Source: Vanilla planifolia
Lineage: Eukaryota; Streptophyta; Magnoliopsida; Asparagales; Orchidaceae
Reading direction: 5' to 3'
Assembly: GCA_023846275.1 (NCBI GenBank)
Contig: CM043871.1
Span: forward strand, 30,224,569 to 30,288,568
DNA length: 64,000 bases
In this document: in pieces, positions 14,880 to 25,987 of the stretch
Layout: each line of letters opens with the position of its first letter
Position numbering within the stretch: position 1 is the first letter of the stretch
Notes under the pieces: generated by a model
Told to the model about the DNA's origin: nothing
Database searches by the model: none
Seen by the model: the letters and a program-made list of their open reading frames with translations, nothing else
Position numbers and translations under genes: made by a program

Positions 14880-15910
14880 AAAAAAAGGTGTATATAAAAT
14901 ACTTTTTCATAAGAATATACATTAAAATAGGACGTGTTCTTATAATGTATTTGCTAAAATAAGTGGTAACATAAATGAATGGCTATGCATAAATGATAAA
15001 AAGAAAACAAAGTCTTAAAAGATGAAGGAATGATATCAAAAAAATGTTCTAAAGATTTTTTTGCACATAAAATACATACTATATTATTGTTCATGAATTT
15101 TTGGAACATAATATACATGATGTTTTTTTTTTATAAAGATATTGTATGTAGTAAGACTAAAACTTATGTTATTTTTATACTTTTAATTTTGATAGATTTT
15201 ATTGAGTTTATGGTGATAACTTAGCCTATTATTGAACAAAAAAAGTACATAAAATAGTTTTTGTAAGAGTTGATAGGCTGGGTTCTTATAAGAGTATTCA
15301 TTAAAATGAGAGGAAACATAAAGAATGACAATGCAAAAATGACAAAAAGAAAATTGGACTTAAAGGAAAAGGAAGTATATAAAAAAAATGTTCTGAAGAT
15401 TATTTCTCACATAAGATATATATTAAGTATTTTTCATAACTTTTAGGAGCATGATATATATGATACATTTTAATAAAAAACTTTCATATAATATTATCCA
15501 AATTTGTATTTCTTTCACGAATTTAATTGTCTTAGAGTTTGTCTATTGAGTTTATGAAGGATAAAACATGCAATTAGAGAAAATAAAATATTATATATAT
15601 ATATATTTAAATAGGGGTATATAAAATAAATTTTTGTATACAAAAATATAAGATGTATTTTTATGAGGGTATCTGTTAAAATGAGTAAAAGAAAGGCAAT
15701 GTAAAAATGTAAAAAAAAATTGTGATCTTAAAAGTAAGTGAAATATATAAAGAAAATGTTCAAATGATTATTTGGAGGATAATATATATGATATATTTTG
15801 ATAAATATTTGATTTGTAGTATGACCTAAACTTATTTTATTTTCATGATTATTATTCTACTAGACTTTGTTACTAAGCCAATTATGGTAGCTCAACCTAT
15901 TTTAAAATCA
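14880..15910 (+). repeat. Three diverged tandem units of about 345-370 bp
   Basis: Three consecutive copies of one unit can be lined up by eye: about 14880-15240, 15241-15590 and 15591-15910. Landmarks recur in the same order: a TATATAAAATA-like start, an ATTAAAATG string, then AAAATGTTCT at 15041, 15385 and (as AAAATGTTC) 15753, then CATAA and ATATATATGATA, and finally a TTTATTGAGTTTATG-like end. The spacing of the AAAATGTTC landmark is 344 and then 368 bases. The copies differ substantially, so the array is old. I do not recognise the unit as part of a known element. A weak coding look (a 64-codon frame at 15030-15224) is not shared between copies. Confidence 0.7.
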
Positions 15911-16578
15911 ACATTTTTAGTGTAATGGAAACATAACATGGGGCTTTTGGAGAATAGAGAGCTATGATCGCAAAACAAAAGAAATGTTAAGTTTTGTTAA
16001 CTTTGATGTAAACTTATGTTTTAAAATAATAGCATATTTGAAAATTTTTTGAATATTGTAATAATTTTAAGTTACGAGAAATGCATTTTTTTCTTTGTTA
16101 GATCTTTTAGTGGTATATTACATTTTTTTATCTAAGTATAATTATGATTTCAATTTTTTTTATTACTCAAATTTTTTTCATTGAGAATAAAAGAAAATTT
16201 TTGTTAAATATAGATTATGTTATTACACAAGAGTATGGCACAACACTAATGTCATTTGGTCTTTGCAAGCTCCCCTCATGTCTAACATTTCTTCAACAAC
16301 TCAATCCTATGTTAGAAAAATATAAAAATGACTCAAAACTAGCTCCACTGAAAGGAGGACGACAACATGAGGGACCATGGCATAGATCTCATAACCCTGC
16401 TTAACAAAGACGATGATACAGTTAGCAGAAGCTCCAAGGAGATGTGACATGGCGAGGCGCAAACTTCATGAAAATGTAATATGACAACTCAAATGATTAG
16501 GGTATTAGCGTTAATGGAGGAGTGGAAAAGAGGACAATATTTAATTATAGTTTACAATAAATATAATACCTGGTTCCT
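15911..16578. other. Unassigned AT-rich DNA
   Basis: A short patch at about 16220-16450 has higher GC and an open frame of 86 codons (16144-16404) that matches nothing I know. No element ends or gene signals were seen. Confidence 0.4.
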
Positions 16579-16870
16579 TACAAAATATTATAAGGAAGAA
16601 ATTTTTCAATATTTTGCAAAAAAATATTTTCATAATAATTAACCTTTTATGAGTTTTCTCTATAAAAAACTCAGAAGCAGCTGCCAATTTTGCAATGGAA
16701 ATAATTTCGTTTTCACAAGATTTCAGAAGAAAAAATTTTACAATATTTTTCAAAGAAATTTTATTGCAATAATTTTTTTATTAAGTGATAGAATAAGCTC
16801 ATTAGAGTTTTTGTGACTTGAAGATTATTCGTTACAATAATTTGTCATACATAATTATTTTTTTTAGTAT
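16579..16870 (+). repeat. Unnamed repeat, copy A (related to 17455-17880 and 19272-20000)
   Basis: Shared strings in the same order link this block to the one at 19272: ATTATAAGGA, then a CATAATAATTAAC-like string followed by TTTTATG, then ATTTTGCAATGGAA, then AAATTTTATTGCA, then GATTATTCGTTACAATAATT. Similarity is clear but imperfect, so the copies are old. I could not find terminal inverted repeats or target duplications, so the element class is open. Confidence 0.55.
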
Positions 16871-17454
16871 ATCTCTTATATTTTTATCTTTTTATTATGT
16901 TTGAAAAAAAGGAAGATCAAGTTTAGATTCGTGCTATTATGAGTTTAGGTTTATCCTTATTATTGCAAATAAACTTTGAAGAAAATTATTAAAATTTATG
17001 TTTTGATATTCATTTGATTAATTAATTTTCTTTTTTTCACTAATTGTTTTGAAATAAATGTTGGTGTCACTTGATACAAAGACTTCATAAATAGATAATA
17101 TGCTTTCGATGCAAAAAAGTTACACAACTTTGTGTACCATATGACACAAGAAGATCTTATCTTGATGTCACTTGCATAGTAAGGGAGTTAGTTAGTTATT
17201 GAAGGATTCAATGATAAGTATTAAGTAACTAAATAAGCTTCAAAATTATCCCCAAATTTTATTTGTCACTAAGATCTTACCAATGAATGATATAACATCG
17301 AGAAGCCCTTAAGCTTCACTTCTTTTGAACGATATAACTACAAAAAATTTATCAACTAGTTAGTATTTTATGTTTTAAAAAAAACTATAAACAAATTAAT
17401 TTTGCGATTGAAAGAACTTTGATCATAGAGGTTTACATTGCCTCTGGTTTTTCT

Positions 17455-17880
17455 TCTGAAGAAATTCTGTCACAATAAATAATTTTTTTGAACATATGAC
17501 CAATTCGTTATAATAATCCATCACAAATTTTGTACTTGAAAGTTCTTTTATTTGATTTTTTTTTTTTTTTGTTTGAGTCGTTGAGCATTAGCAATTTAAT
17601 TTTTTTATGTGATATATTCAAATAAATATTGCTATTCTTATTTTTCTCCTTTTTTTTAATATCATTTAGTGCTGTTTCTACATTTTTTTATTATAAATAA
17701 AAATTCAAGGATTGGGGCTGTCATTTAAAGTCTTTAATACTTCATTCAAACCAAACCAAGCATCTTGTTCCTGTCACTCTTTGCCGGTTTGGAGCAAACC
17801 AAACCAGACAGTAGACACCTTAAACAAGTTAAATAAGAGATGAATTTGTCTCCTGTGTTGTAAATGACATACATTTGGCC
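17455..17880 (+). repeat. Unnamed repeat, copy C (partial)
   Basis: This block shares its left part with copies A and B (a GAAATTCTGTCACAATAA-like string, then TTCGTTATAATAATCCAT). It shares its right part with copy B alone: GAGCAAACCAAACCA here against GAGCAAACCAAATCA at about 19914, and in both a TTTGTCTCCT string about 50 bases further on. It therefore extends the family beyond what copy A shows. Confidence 0.5.
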
Positions 17881-18339
17881 ATGTATGCAAGCAAGTTACC
17901 ATTTCTCTATCTTGTTTGGTTCATACATTTGGCTTCCTCATGTTGTACGTTATATAAGTATGATTAAGTATTGAATGAATAAAACAAATTTGATTTAAAA
18001 AATATTTCTTTTTTAAGGGTAAATTACGCAGTTTTAAGTGGATAACATCCATTTGGAGGAGGCTTGTAGGACTTAGTACAAAGTTTATGACCATTGTTTC
18101 AGTATACTTTATTATATTATCAAAAAATAATTCGGCTTAAACAATAATAAACTAGTCAAATCCATTAAAAAGATAAACATGTGATTTTTTTTGATAAATA
18201 CATTATTTAATTTTAAAATTTAGCATTAACACATCTTAGTTGTGAAATTCCATGTGATGGAAATGTTGATATAAATTATGTATTTAATCAGAAATAGGGA
18301 TGAGAACATTAAAGGAATCATGCAAAAGAGATGAGAAAG

Positions 18340-18516
18340 CTTGATCAAAGACTATAATACGTAAGGCTTAGTCAACGAAAAATAGTATGGAAAAAGTAGT
18401 GAACTAATAACGTCCAATGTTGAAGAGTTTAAGATGTTGCTTTAGGTAAAGAAGTTACTAATCATGGTGAGGCTATTAGAAGCCGTTTAAAATAAGGGAT
18501 AAAGATGAATTATTTC

Positions 18517-18589
<73 letters not shown>

Positions 18590-18660
18590 CTTCATAATTT
18601 TAAGACGTTAAGATATGTTTTTAGATAAAGCTTATTTTCATCGAAACAGGACAATAAAAA
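18340..18660 (+). repeat. Dispersed repeat with primer-site-like string, diverged copy
   Basis: This matches the copy at 20400-20700 in order: a GTTGAAGAG string, then GGTAAAGAAGTTACTAATCA against GGTAAAGAAATTATTAGTCA, then AAAGATGAATT, then a CTTCATAATTTTAAGACGTT-like string and a GATAAAGCTTATTTTC-like end. The AT microsatellite at 18523 sits inside it, at the place where the other copy has a short AT-rich stretch. Confidence 0.5.
18523..18588. repeat. (TA)n microsatellite, about 33 units
   Basis: An uninterrupted TA dinucleotide run of 66 bases inside a dispersed repeat copy. Such runs mutate fast and are a likely site of length differences between individuals. Confidence 0.97.
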
Positions 18661-18936
18661 GAGGGACAATATGTTAATACGATCAGATGAGAGTGGAGTA
18701 CTTAAATGCTAACAACTCAAAAGTCTATCTAATAGCTGAAAATCCCTTAATGATGATAAATTGTTTTGATTGTTAGAGTTCTCTATTTATCAATAGATGA
18801 CAATCATAGATCCTTTATAAATATATTATACAGGATAGATGAAAAAATATTACGATTTCTTTATGCACCATATTATTCTCTGTTTTCATGAAGGCCAAAT
18901 GACAAGTTGAATGAGTTGCAATTCTCTTCATAGACT

Positions 18937-19260
18937 CCATCTTTTTGCTTAGGCAAGCTACAATTTATGACTATGATCGATGATTAGTGTTAAAAGTGTG
19001 GCATTTGATAATTTTATTTGCTCCTTAAACAATTTTTTTATTTATGTGACTAATGGAGAGTTATTAATTTTAAAACATATTTTGAGAAAAATTTTGCTCC
19101 ACCTTTTTGCCTAAGCAAACTGCAATTTATGAGTTTGATCGATCATTAGTGTTAAAAATGTCACGTTTGACAATTTTATTTGGTCCTAAAACAACTTTTA
19201 TTTTTATTTATATGACTAATGAAGAGTTATTAATTTTAAGACATATATTGAGAAAACAAT
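18937..19260 (+). repeat. Tandem duplication, two units of 162 bp
   Basis: CTTTTTGCTTAGGCAAGCT at 18941 recurs as CTTTTTGCCTAAGCAAACT at 19103, an offset of 162. Both are followed by CAATTTATGA, a GATCGAT string, ATTAGTGTTAAAA, and GAGTTATTAATTTTAA. The second unit runs directly into repeat copy B at about 19272. Differences are scattered, so the duplication is not recent. Confidence 0.8.
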
Positions 19261-19271
19261 ATGTAAAAATT

Positions 19272-20000
19272 TGTTCCACACAACATTATAAGGACAAAAT
19301 GTTTCATGATAATTAACGTTTTATGTATTTTAACAAAAAAGCAAAAAAACCCATTTTGTGATGGAATGAGTTTCAGTTAGAACTTTCCCACCAATTTTTT
19401 TTTTGAAAGGAATTTCATTGCAAAAGATAATTCTTTTTTAATGTTGATGAAATGCAAATCCACAAACTTTATGTGATGTAAACATTATTCATTATAATAA
19501 TTCATTAAAAAGTTTATATTTGAAAATTTTTTTATTTGAAATGTGTTTATGAAAGAGTATGTTTTATTTCTCCTTTTTAATGAACTTTTTGAAATTAAAC
19601 ATTAATATTCTCATTTTCCTACCTTTTATGTCATTTTTTGTTGTACCCTCTTTTTTAATGTCGACAATTCGTGATATTGATATTATTGATGCTCTCAACA
19701 ATATAGGTTATTGCTCCCTTTTTTATCTATTATTTGCCTTTGAATTTTGACGTTTTAATTAGTTTTATAAAGCCATCAGGATCGCATTCGAATCAAGTAA
19801 CAAAGATAGTATTTTCTAGTGTTTTTTCTTCATTGAAGCACAAGTTTAGTATTTCAATCCAATTATGCCCAAATAAAGAAACAAAGTTTTTTCCCATAAA
19901 CTTTTGTCACTTAGAGCAAACCAAATCATAGAGAATTTGAAGAACAAATTATTTTGTCTCCTTTGATGTTATATTGAAAATTATTATTTATAACAAAAAT
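19272..20000 (+). repeat. Unnamed repeat, copy B (longest copy)
   Basis: This copy contains both the part shared with copy A (16579-16870) and the part shared with copy C (17455-17880). Two short open frames lie in it (19559-19750 and 19734-19931); neither matches a known protein, and they are not conserved in the other copies. It may be a non-autonomous element, but no ends were identified. Confidence 0.5.
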
Positions 20001-20099
20001 AAAAAAAATAGCATTCCCATGTCGAAGTTATACTCAATAATACTATTCATACTAATTAACTCCTTGATTTTGTGATTTCATCATTTTCTTATATGGTGG

Positions 20100-20700
20100 G
20101 ATAAGTACTCATTGTTATGATTAATGGGTAAATTTATCTTATGGCATCCAAAGTCAGGGAGGATAGTTTTCCTAGTAAAGAAATTATGTATTAAGATATG
20201 ACACTTGGCAAATATTTATATAAAAAGACAGATAAATTGTCTTATATAAAAAGAGAAAGAGATTCTAAAATATTTATTTAAGACTTTAATCATGAATCGA
20301 GATAAATTTTAATATAGAACTTGTTTTGACTGAAATGAAAAGACAAAAGGAGCATAAGACTTTAACATAGTAAAACTAGATTACGACAATCTAGTGTTGG
20401 AGCCGTACTTTGTTAGTATGCTGTGCTTTTTGAGAATAATATATGCACAAATTAGTAGATTGATGATACCTAGGGTTGAAGAGATCAGAAAATGTCATTG
20501 GGTAAAGAAATTATTAGTCAAGGCATTGTCATTAACAATTTTTTGAGAAGAGAAAAAAAGATGAATTGTCCCATATTGAAAAGAAAATAAAAGATTATGG
20601 ATTATTTATGTAACATCATAAACTTAACATATTGAGATACATCTTAAGATAAAACTTGCTTTGATATGCAGCAATCAATTGGAAGACGATGTCTCAACAT
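20100..20700 (+). repeat. Two adjacent copies of the dispersed repeat family
   Basis: The first copy (about 20100-20350) and second (about 20400-20700) share AGTAAAGAAATTAT-like and GGTAAAGAAATTATTAG strings, then GATAAATTGTC against GATGAATTGTC, a CATAAACTTAACATATTGAG-type string, and GATAAAACTTGCTTTGA-type ends. This order matches the copies near 18.4, 24.0, 32.1, 43.5, 44.7 and 45.1 kb. Family identity is discussed in the findings. Confidence 0.5.
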
Positions 20701-21559
20701 GGTAAGGATAATTGCCAATATGGAGGAAAAGAAAGTAAGAGGAATTAAAGGTAAGAATTTAAAATCTCTCAAAACCTTTAATTTCTTTTTCTTTAATGAT
20801 AGATTGAATCACAAATTACTTTAAGAGTGTTACAAGAGTTTTTTTTGAAAGTTTTTATTAGTGTATTTTTCAAAAAAAAATTGATTTCTTAGAAGTTCAA
20901 CAAAATTAGGCTTTCATTATTACTACTCTTGTGATTTGGACAACTTAATTGAATGGTTCTAATCATTTATAGTGAATGCCTTGATTAATTAGTTGATGGC
21001 TAGAGAAAGATGTTGGTGACATAAAATACATGATCTAAATCGTTTGATTAGACTGCACCCAATAGTAAAGTAGACGACCTAATAATAATAATATATCAAA
21101 TATATACACAGTAGATAGAGCATTTCAATCAATAAAAAAATGGTTTGATTAGTGTATAGATTGATTATTTATTCTCTTAAAATGAAGAGTTTGATGCATT
21201 AAATATCATAAGGCTTGATATAGGAATCAAATGATTTGAACAATTAAATTAGATAAATCTATCTTTAGTGGGACCAATCGATTTGAAAAAAAACAAAAAA
21301 TGAAAAATATGAGAATTAAATGAAGAACTTATTTTGAAAACCAATCTTGACATTTAACATAAAAATTTTAGAAACATAATTATAAAAAAGATTCATTAAA
21401 AGTAATTTAGATGTTTTGAAAGAAAAATTTATGAAAAAATGTTGTATTTATATAAAATTTGATTGCGAAGTTAGTGTAAGAGTGTCTTACATTAGGTCAC
21501 AAAAATATACCTGTTGGTATCACACTAGTCCCATTTGAACTCAAAGTTGTGCTCAAGTT

Positions 21560-22750
21560 GAATTTTTTTTCAATTAATCATATTTGTCAACCATAGGGGT
21601 CTACTATAACACTCTATTTTTCTCTATAGTTATCCTTGCTATTTTTTGCTTTGTTCGTTCAAGTATATTTTGTACTAAAATATGCTATCATTTACGTCTG
21701 TTTGTGTGCGTGCCTCATTAGTCGTACACCATCACCTAGTCGTCTTCTACTCTTGATCCTTGTTGCTTAGTTGCTCAGTAGCACCCAATCGCCCACCATC
21801 GTAAAGACACTTGATCCTCCATGGCCACCCATCGTCGACTGGTCGCCCTTGAGCCACTCACCCTCCTACCATCATTGATTACCTTTATTTGTTTCGTACA
21901 TTACTAACATTCTGATTACATCATCATTGATGTATGATCGTCATATTGCATGATTGCATAATTTTTCTTATTGTTATGTTTTATGCTTTTTTATATTTTT
22001 ATATTTAATATGATTGATCCACTTGAAGCTAATGTCTTGAAATTCTAAAGATTTCATGTATTTGTATCTTTCATATTTAGTATAGTTGACCTAATTAGAG
22101 TTAATATCTTGAAATTCTAGAGATATATTTTGGATTTATAAGTGATTTGACTTCAAAATTATCATTCTTTATGCTTACATGGAGTTAATGTCTTCGAATT
22201 CTAAAAATCTCTTTTAAATTTCTGAGTGGTTTAACTCTAAAATTATTCTTTATTATATTGACATCTCATCTTTTTTATATTTTTGATATGTTTCTAAGGT
22301 CTATTTAATTCTTTTTTTTCTCATGCATAATTTTTTAGCTCTCCTTTATCTATAAATAAGAGAGAATTTCTCATTAAAATATTATTATTAATGAATGAAA
22401 TTTTTCTTATTTATGTATTTTTACTTTTTTGAGCAAAAATTATACACCAAACTCTAGTTTGAGAGATTTTAATTTTTTCTCCTCTTGTAAAAGACAAGGA
22501 TTGAAGATGAGAGACATTTTATCAAAAGAGTCAGTAACTAAATAAATTCTCTCTTCCTCTAACACTCTCAAGTCCTCACCAAACCTTTCACTCTCTTAAC
22601 CAAACCACCAAACTACTATCCTCTTCAATAAGGTTCCAAATACTAGACTATAAACTTATTATCCATTTACTCAAGTTTTTTCACTAACTCAAACCTATAT
22701 CTCACCACTCTTTTTCATCTTTAGTGTTTCACACCCTGACTCCAAAGAAA
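21560..22750 (+). mobile_element. Possible LTR fossil (LTR-like promoter and internal repeats)
   Basis: A TATAAATA box at 22351-22358 is followed by GAGAGAATTTCTC and a run of AATGAATGAAA, the layout of the promoter and polyadenylation region of many plant Copia LTRs. Upstream, the string AAT(G/A)TCTT(G/C)(A/G)AATTCTA occurs three times (near 22031, 22103 and 22197). A C-rich patch at about 21690-21890 precedes it. No internal coding region was recognised, and the ends are unresolved. This is a low-confidence call. Confidence 0.3.
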
Positions 22751-23935
22751 ATTATAAGTCATTATTGCCAAAAAGGTGTAGTCTTTCTACAACTTTTATT
22801 TTCTAGGTAGTAAAATAAAATTAGGATTACTATTTTTTCTATTAAAGTACTCCATATAAAGTTTATCTTAAAGTATCTATTTATTAATATGAAATTTGAT
22901 GTGACAAAACTACTCAATAAGACTATGTTTAATACTAATGTGTTGTCACATGCTCCACTTAATAATTCATGTTATAACTTTGGAGATTAATATTTAAATA
23001 ATCATAAAATACTATATACATCACCTAACCCTAATTAGTGTATAATATTTTTTTAATATTTTTTAATAAACTATTAAGTGTCTCTAGTATTATAGGCTCC
23101 AAGTTAAACCTTGAAAGAAATCTAATTTATCTTACATTAGAGGTTATTGACAAAAAAGAGGGGAAAAGCTCAATGTTAGCTCCATAAACCTAGATTATTT
23201 CAACTTTGGTATTGATAATAACAATCTAATGTTGTGAAGATCTAATAATTATCTAATATATATATATACAAGAATATATTAGGTAAGTAATTCTTAGATT
23301 GTGTAGGAAATAAAGCTATTTTATGTTCATATTAGATCACTTAAACATGTCATTGACATTAGAAGGAAGATATTAAGAATAAAAGAAAGAGATTAAGGTC
23401 AAATGATGATATTAGCCTTAAATGTTTTAAAATGAGTAATATGGTAAAAGTTAGCATATTATATTACCTCTTATTACATGCATTTTAAAATTAAAAAATA
23501 TTACTATGAATTTGAATATAAAAGTTCTGAAGCTTATATTACATAATTTGGTTTTTGAAGCTTTAAACATTTCAAATGCTTAGATAATGTTACTAAGTAA
23601 AACATTATGAAAAGTAAACTTAATTTGTAGAAGGATCTTCATTAGACATGACAACTAATAATCCAATGAGCCATTTGATCTAGAGCTCGAAGTACATCGA
23701 AACCTATAACAAGAGAGATCCATTATTTATTTTTCAATCATTAAAATTTCTATCAAAATGTCTAGAAACTACTTTATCACTAATCAAGTGGTTTGCTTGA
23801 TGATAATTGGATAATTTAATTTCTTCAATAGACTGATAGATTGACTCGCCTAAGTAGAAGTTTTCCCAAATATCCATTAAACTATCAAATAAGCATTCAA
23901 TGATGCCTTTAATAATGTGATATCTTGATCTCACT
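22751..23935. other. Unassigned AT-rich DNA
   Basis: No gene or element was recognised. The minus-strand open frame at 23734-23934 is short and matches nothing known to me. Confidence 0.4.
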
Positions 23936-24290
23936 ATATCAATGTATTGTCCTTTGGGTCACCTCATGCTGGCCTAAGAGGGTTTTGACTTGACACGATG
24001 CTTTGAAATTTTAGGACTATGATATCTCATGTAAACATCAAAATCAATCTCTTAATAGACAATGTAGGACAATTGTCCTTGTACACTCTATTAAGAAGTC
24101 TACTAAGAGCTACTTATTATCTAACGATTTCTCTCTTATGACATCAATCAGTATTCACTCGCACTTTTTTGCCCTATGTGTCATAGGCCCAACAACTTCC
24201 TTTTGGTTTATCTTCGAACCATAATGGATTAATGAGATGTCAACTCTGATACCACTCTTGTATAGTTCTTTGTTATCTTTCATGGGTTCG
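23936..24290 (-). repeat. Dispersed repeat family, minus-strand copy
   Basis: Read on the minus strand the order is: GTGGTATCAGAGTTGACATC near 24250-24270, a GGGCCTATGACACA string, GAGAAATCGTTAGATAATAAG, a TTAGTAGACTTCT string, GGACAATTGTCCTACATTG, and finally ATGAGATATCATAGTC. The same order occurs at 44906-45290 on the + strand. The first string matches the 3' end of plant initiator tRNA-Met primer sites used by LTR retroelements. Confidence 0.55.
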
Positions 24291-25099
24291 GTGTCATGTC
24301 ATCTAGTGTTTTTTCTTTTTTTTTATTTTAAAACACTTTTATAAGTAAAATTATAACAAAAATATTCATAAAACCAATTTCATGCTCAAATTTGAAATTC
24401 ATTTAATAACATAGTGGAAACATTTTAAAGCTTTTATTCAATCTTGGTGAAAGCACTTAATAATGTTCAGAACACATTGTTTATGTAATAGTAAAAGAAA
24501 ATTGGCAAACATGTTTATGCTAAACAAGTGGATGTTTAAATAACATAACAACTAATACAACTCACAATATAAGTAATAATTTTGCTAGGTGCTTCTAATG
24601 GTATCACTTTGTATTTCTCAATAGCCTCATGTTGGGTCACATTTTGATCTAAAAAATGTTAGGCCAAAACTAATGTCATGACCCACTTAACTATCAAAGC
24701 TTGATTATGTATCTTTTAACATTAATATCAAATTAATTATCAAAATAAATAATCAAGTGAAAGATAGTATTAATCATTGAAGTGAGGGTGACATTGAAAC
24801 TAATTATAATATATATATTTCAATTCTTAAATTTATCAAACTGTTTCAAGATTTAGAATTTAAACGGATGAAATCTCTACAAAAAATGTTTTCTCTTGTA
24901 CAAATATTTACATATCTATATCTGTCATTAAATAAGGCAATTTATCCATTATCTCAAATCAATAATCATAATATTCCAGTTTACAATATAATTATAAGTG
25001 ATATAACTATAGCTCAAACTATACAGTTATCACAAAATTCATATTATTTCCACCATCAGCTGGCATATTGGTTGAGACCTATACATACAAGATATACAT

Positions 25100-25980
25100 A
25101 CATCATTTACAAATAAAGAATATACAATAAGAGTATCTATACATCATAACTAATATAACAACATCAAAGATGAAGTCCTCTCATATAATAATAGCCTATA
25201 AATACAACACAACTCCTCATACAAAGTTTCTTACAAAGTTCTAAAAAAATATGACATCAACTCATACTCAAGGACCTATGTTAGACCTTTAGGAAACTCT
25301 AACTCTATGAATATCTATATCATGGTTTATAATATAAGTGAAGAATGAATATGATATGCTCAACAAGTAAACTACTAATTATGAGAAGTAAATTAATGTG
25401 AAAATATAATAAAATTATTGTTAAATAGGACTAGTAATTGAATAGTGCATGACAATTTATGAAGAGTTAAAAATACCAAGTCATTGTATATATGCTCATA
25501 AGTATTATGATCATGTATACGTATAGTAATACCGTAGTACTAGTATCATATAATACTCGTATCATTTGTTTTCTTTTTTTCACTTGGTTTAATATTCAAT
25601 TTCATTTTATATTTTTTTATTTCTTTCTTTTAAATTCCAATTCATTTCATTTTTTGTTTCTTTCTTATTTCCTTTTTAAGACAAATTTTCTCATATGACT
25701 ACTTTCTATACTCCTTAGGATCTCATATCATTATCTATTACTAAGTCGTTGCCCACATTGCCCAATAACTTTTGCTCACAATGGTGAGATCTTTGACATG
25801 TTGTGAGTCTTAATTTGGGTCTCAGCAACACCAAGATGGTCAATGTTTTTCTCATATATGATTAAGCCACTATTCACATTGCCCAACATCTTCTACTAAT
25901 GATGGGGGCCTTTAACATGCCATGAGCCTTAATCTAGGTCCCAATAATATTAGAATAATAATTTTTTTCATATATGGTTG
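25100..25980. mobile_element. LTR-like fragment related to 43570-44521
   Basis: Shared strings with the block at 43570-44521 include TATATGCTC near 25492 and 44060, and CATATAATACTC near 25546 and 44114, in the same order. Both end in a tandemly duplicated stretch of about 120 bases. It abuts the Copia LTR that starts at about 25988. Family is not determined. Confidence 0.45.
25739..25978 (+). repeat. Old tandem duplication, two units of about 120 bp
   Basis: A unit containing CACATTGCCCAATAACTTTTGCT and TGTGAGTCTTAATTTGGGTC is followed at about 25861 by CACATTGCCCAACATCTTCT and CATGAGCCTTAATCTAGGTC. The units differ at many positions. The equivalent stretch at 44280-44521 is also duplicated, but there perfectly. 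Confidence 0.75.
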
Positions 25981-25987
25981 TTATAAA

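Noticed and set aside
14880-15910. CRISPR-like array
   Set aside because: Units are about 350 bp and diverged, without short identical repeats and unique spacers, and the host is a plant.
24250-24270. GTGGTATCAGAGTTGACATC as part of a tRNA gene
   Set aside because: No cloverleaf can be formed. It is a primer-binding-site-like string in a repeat.
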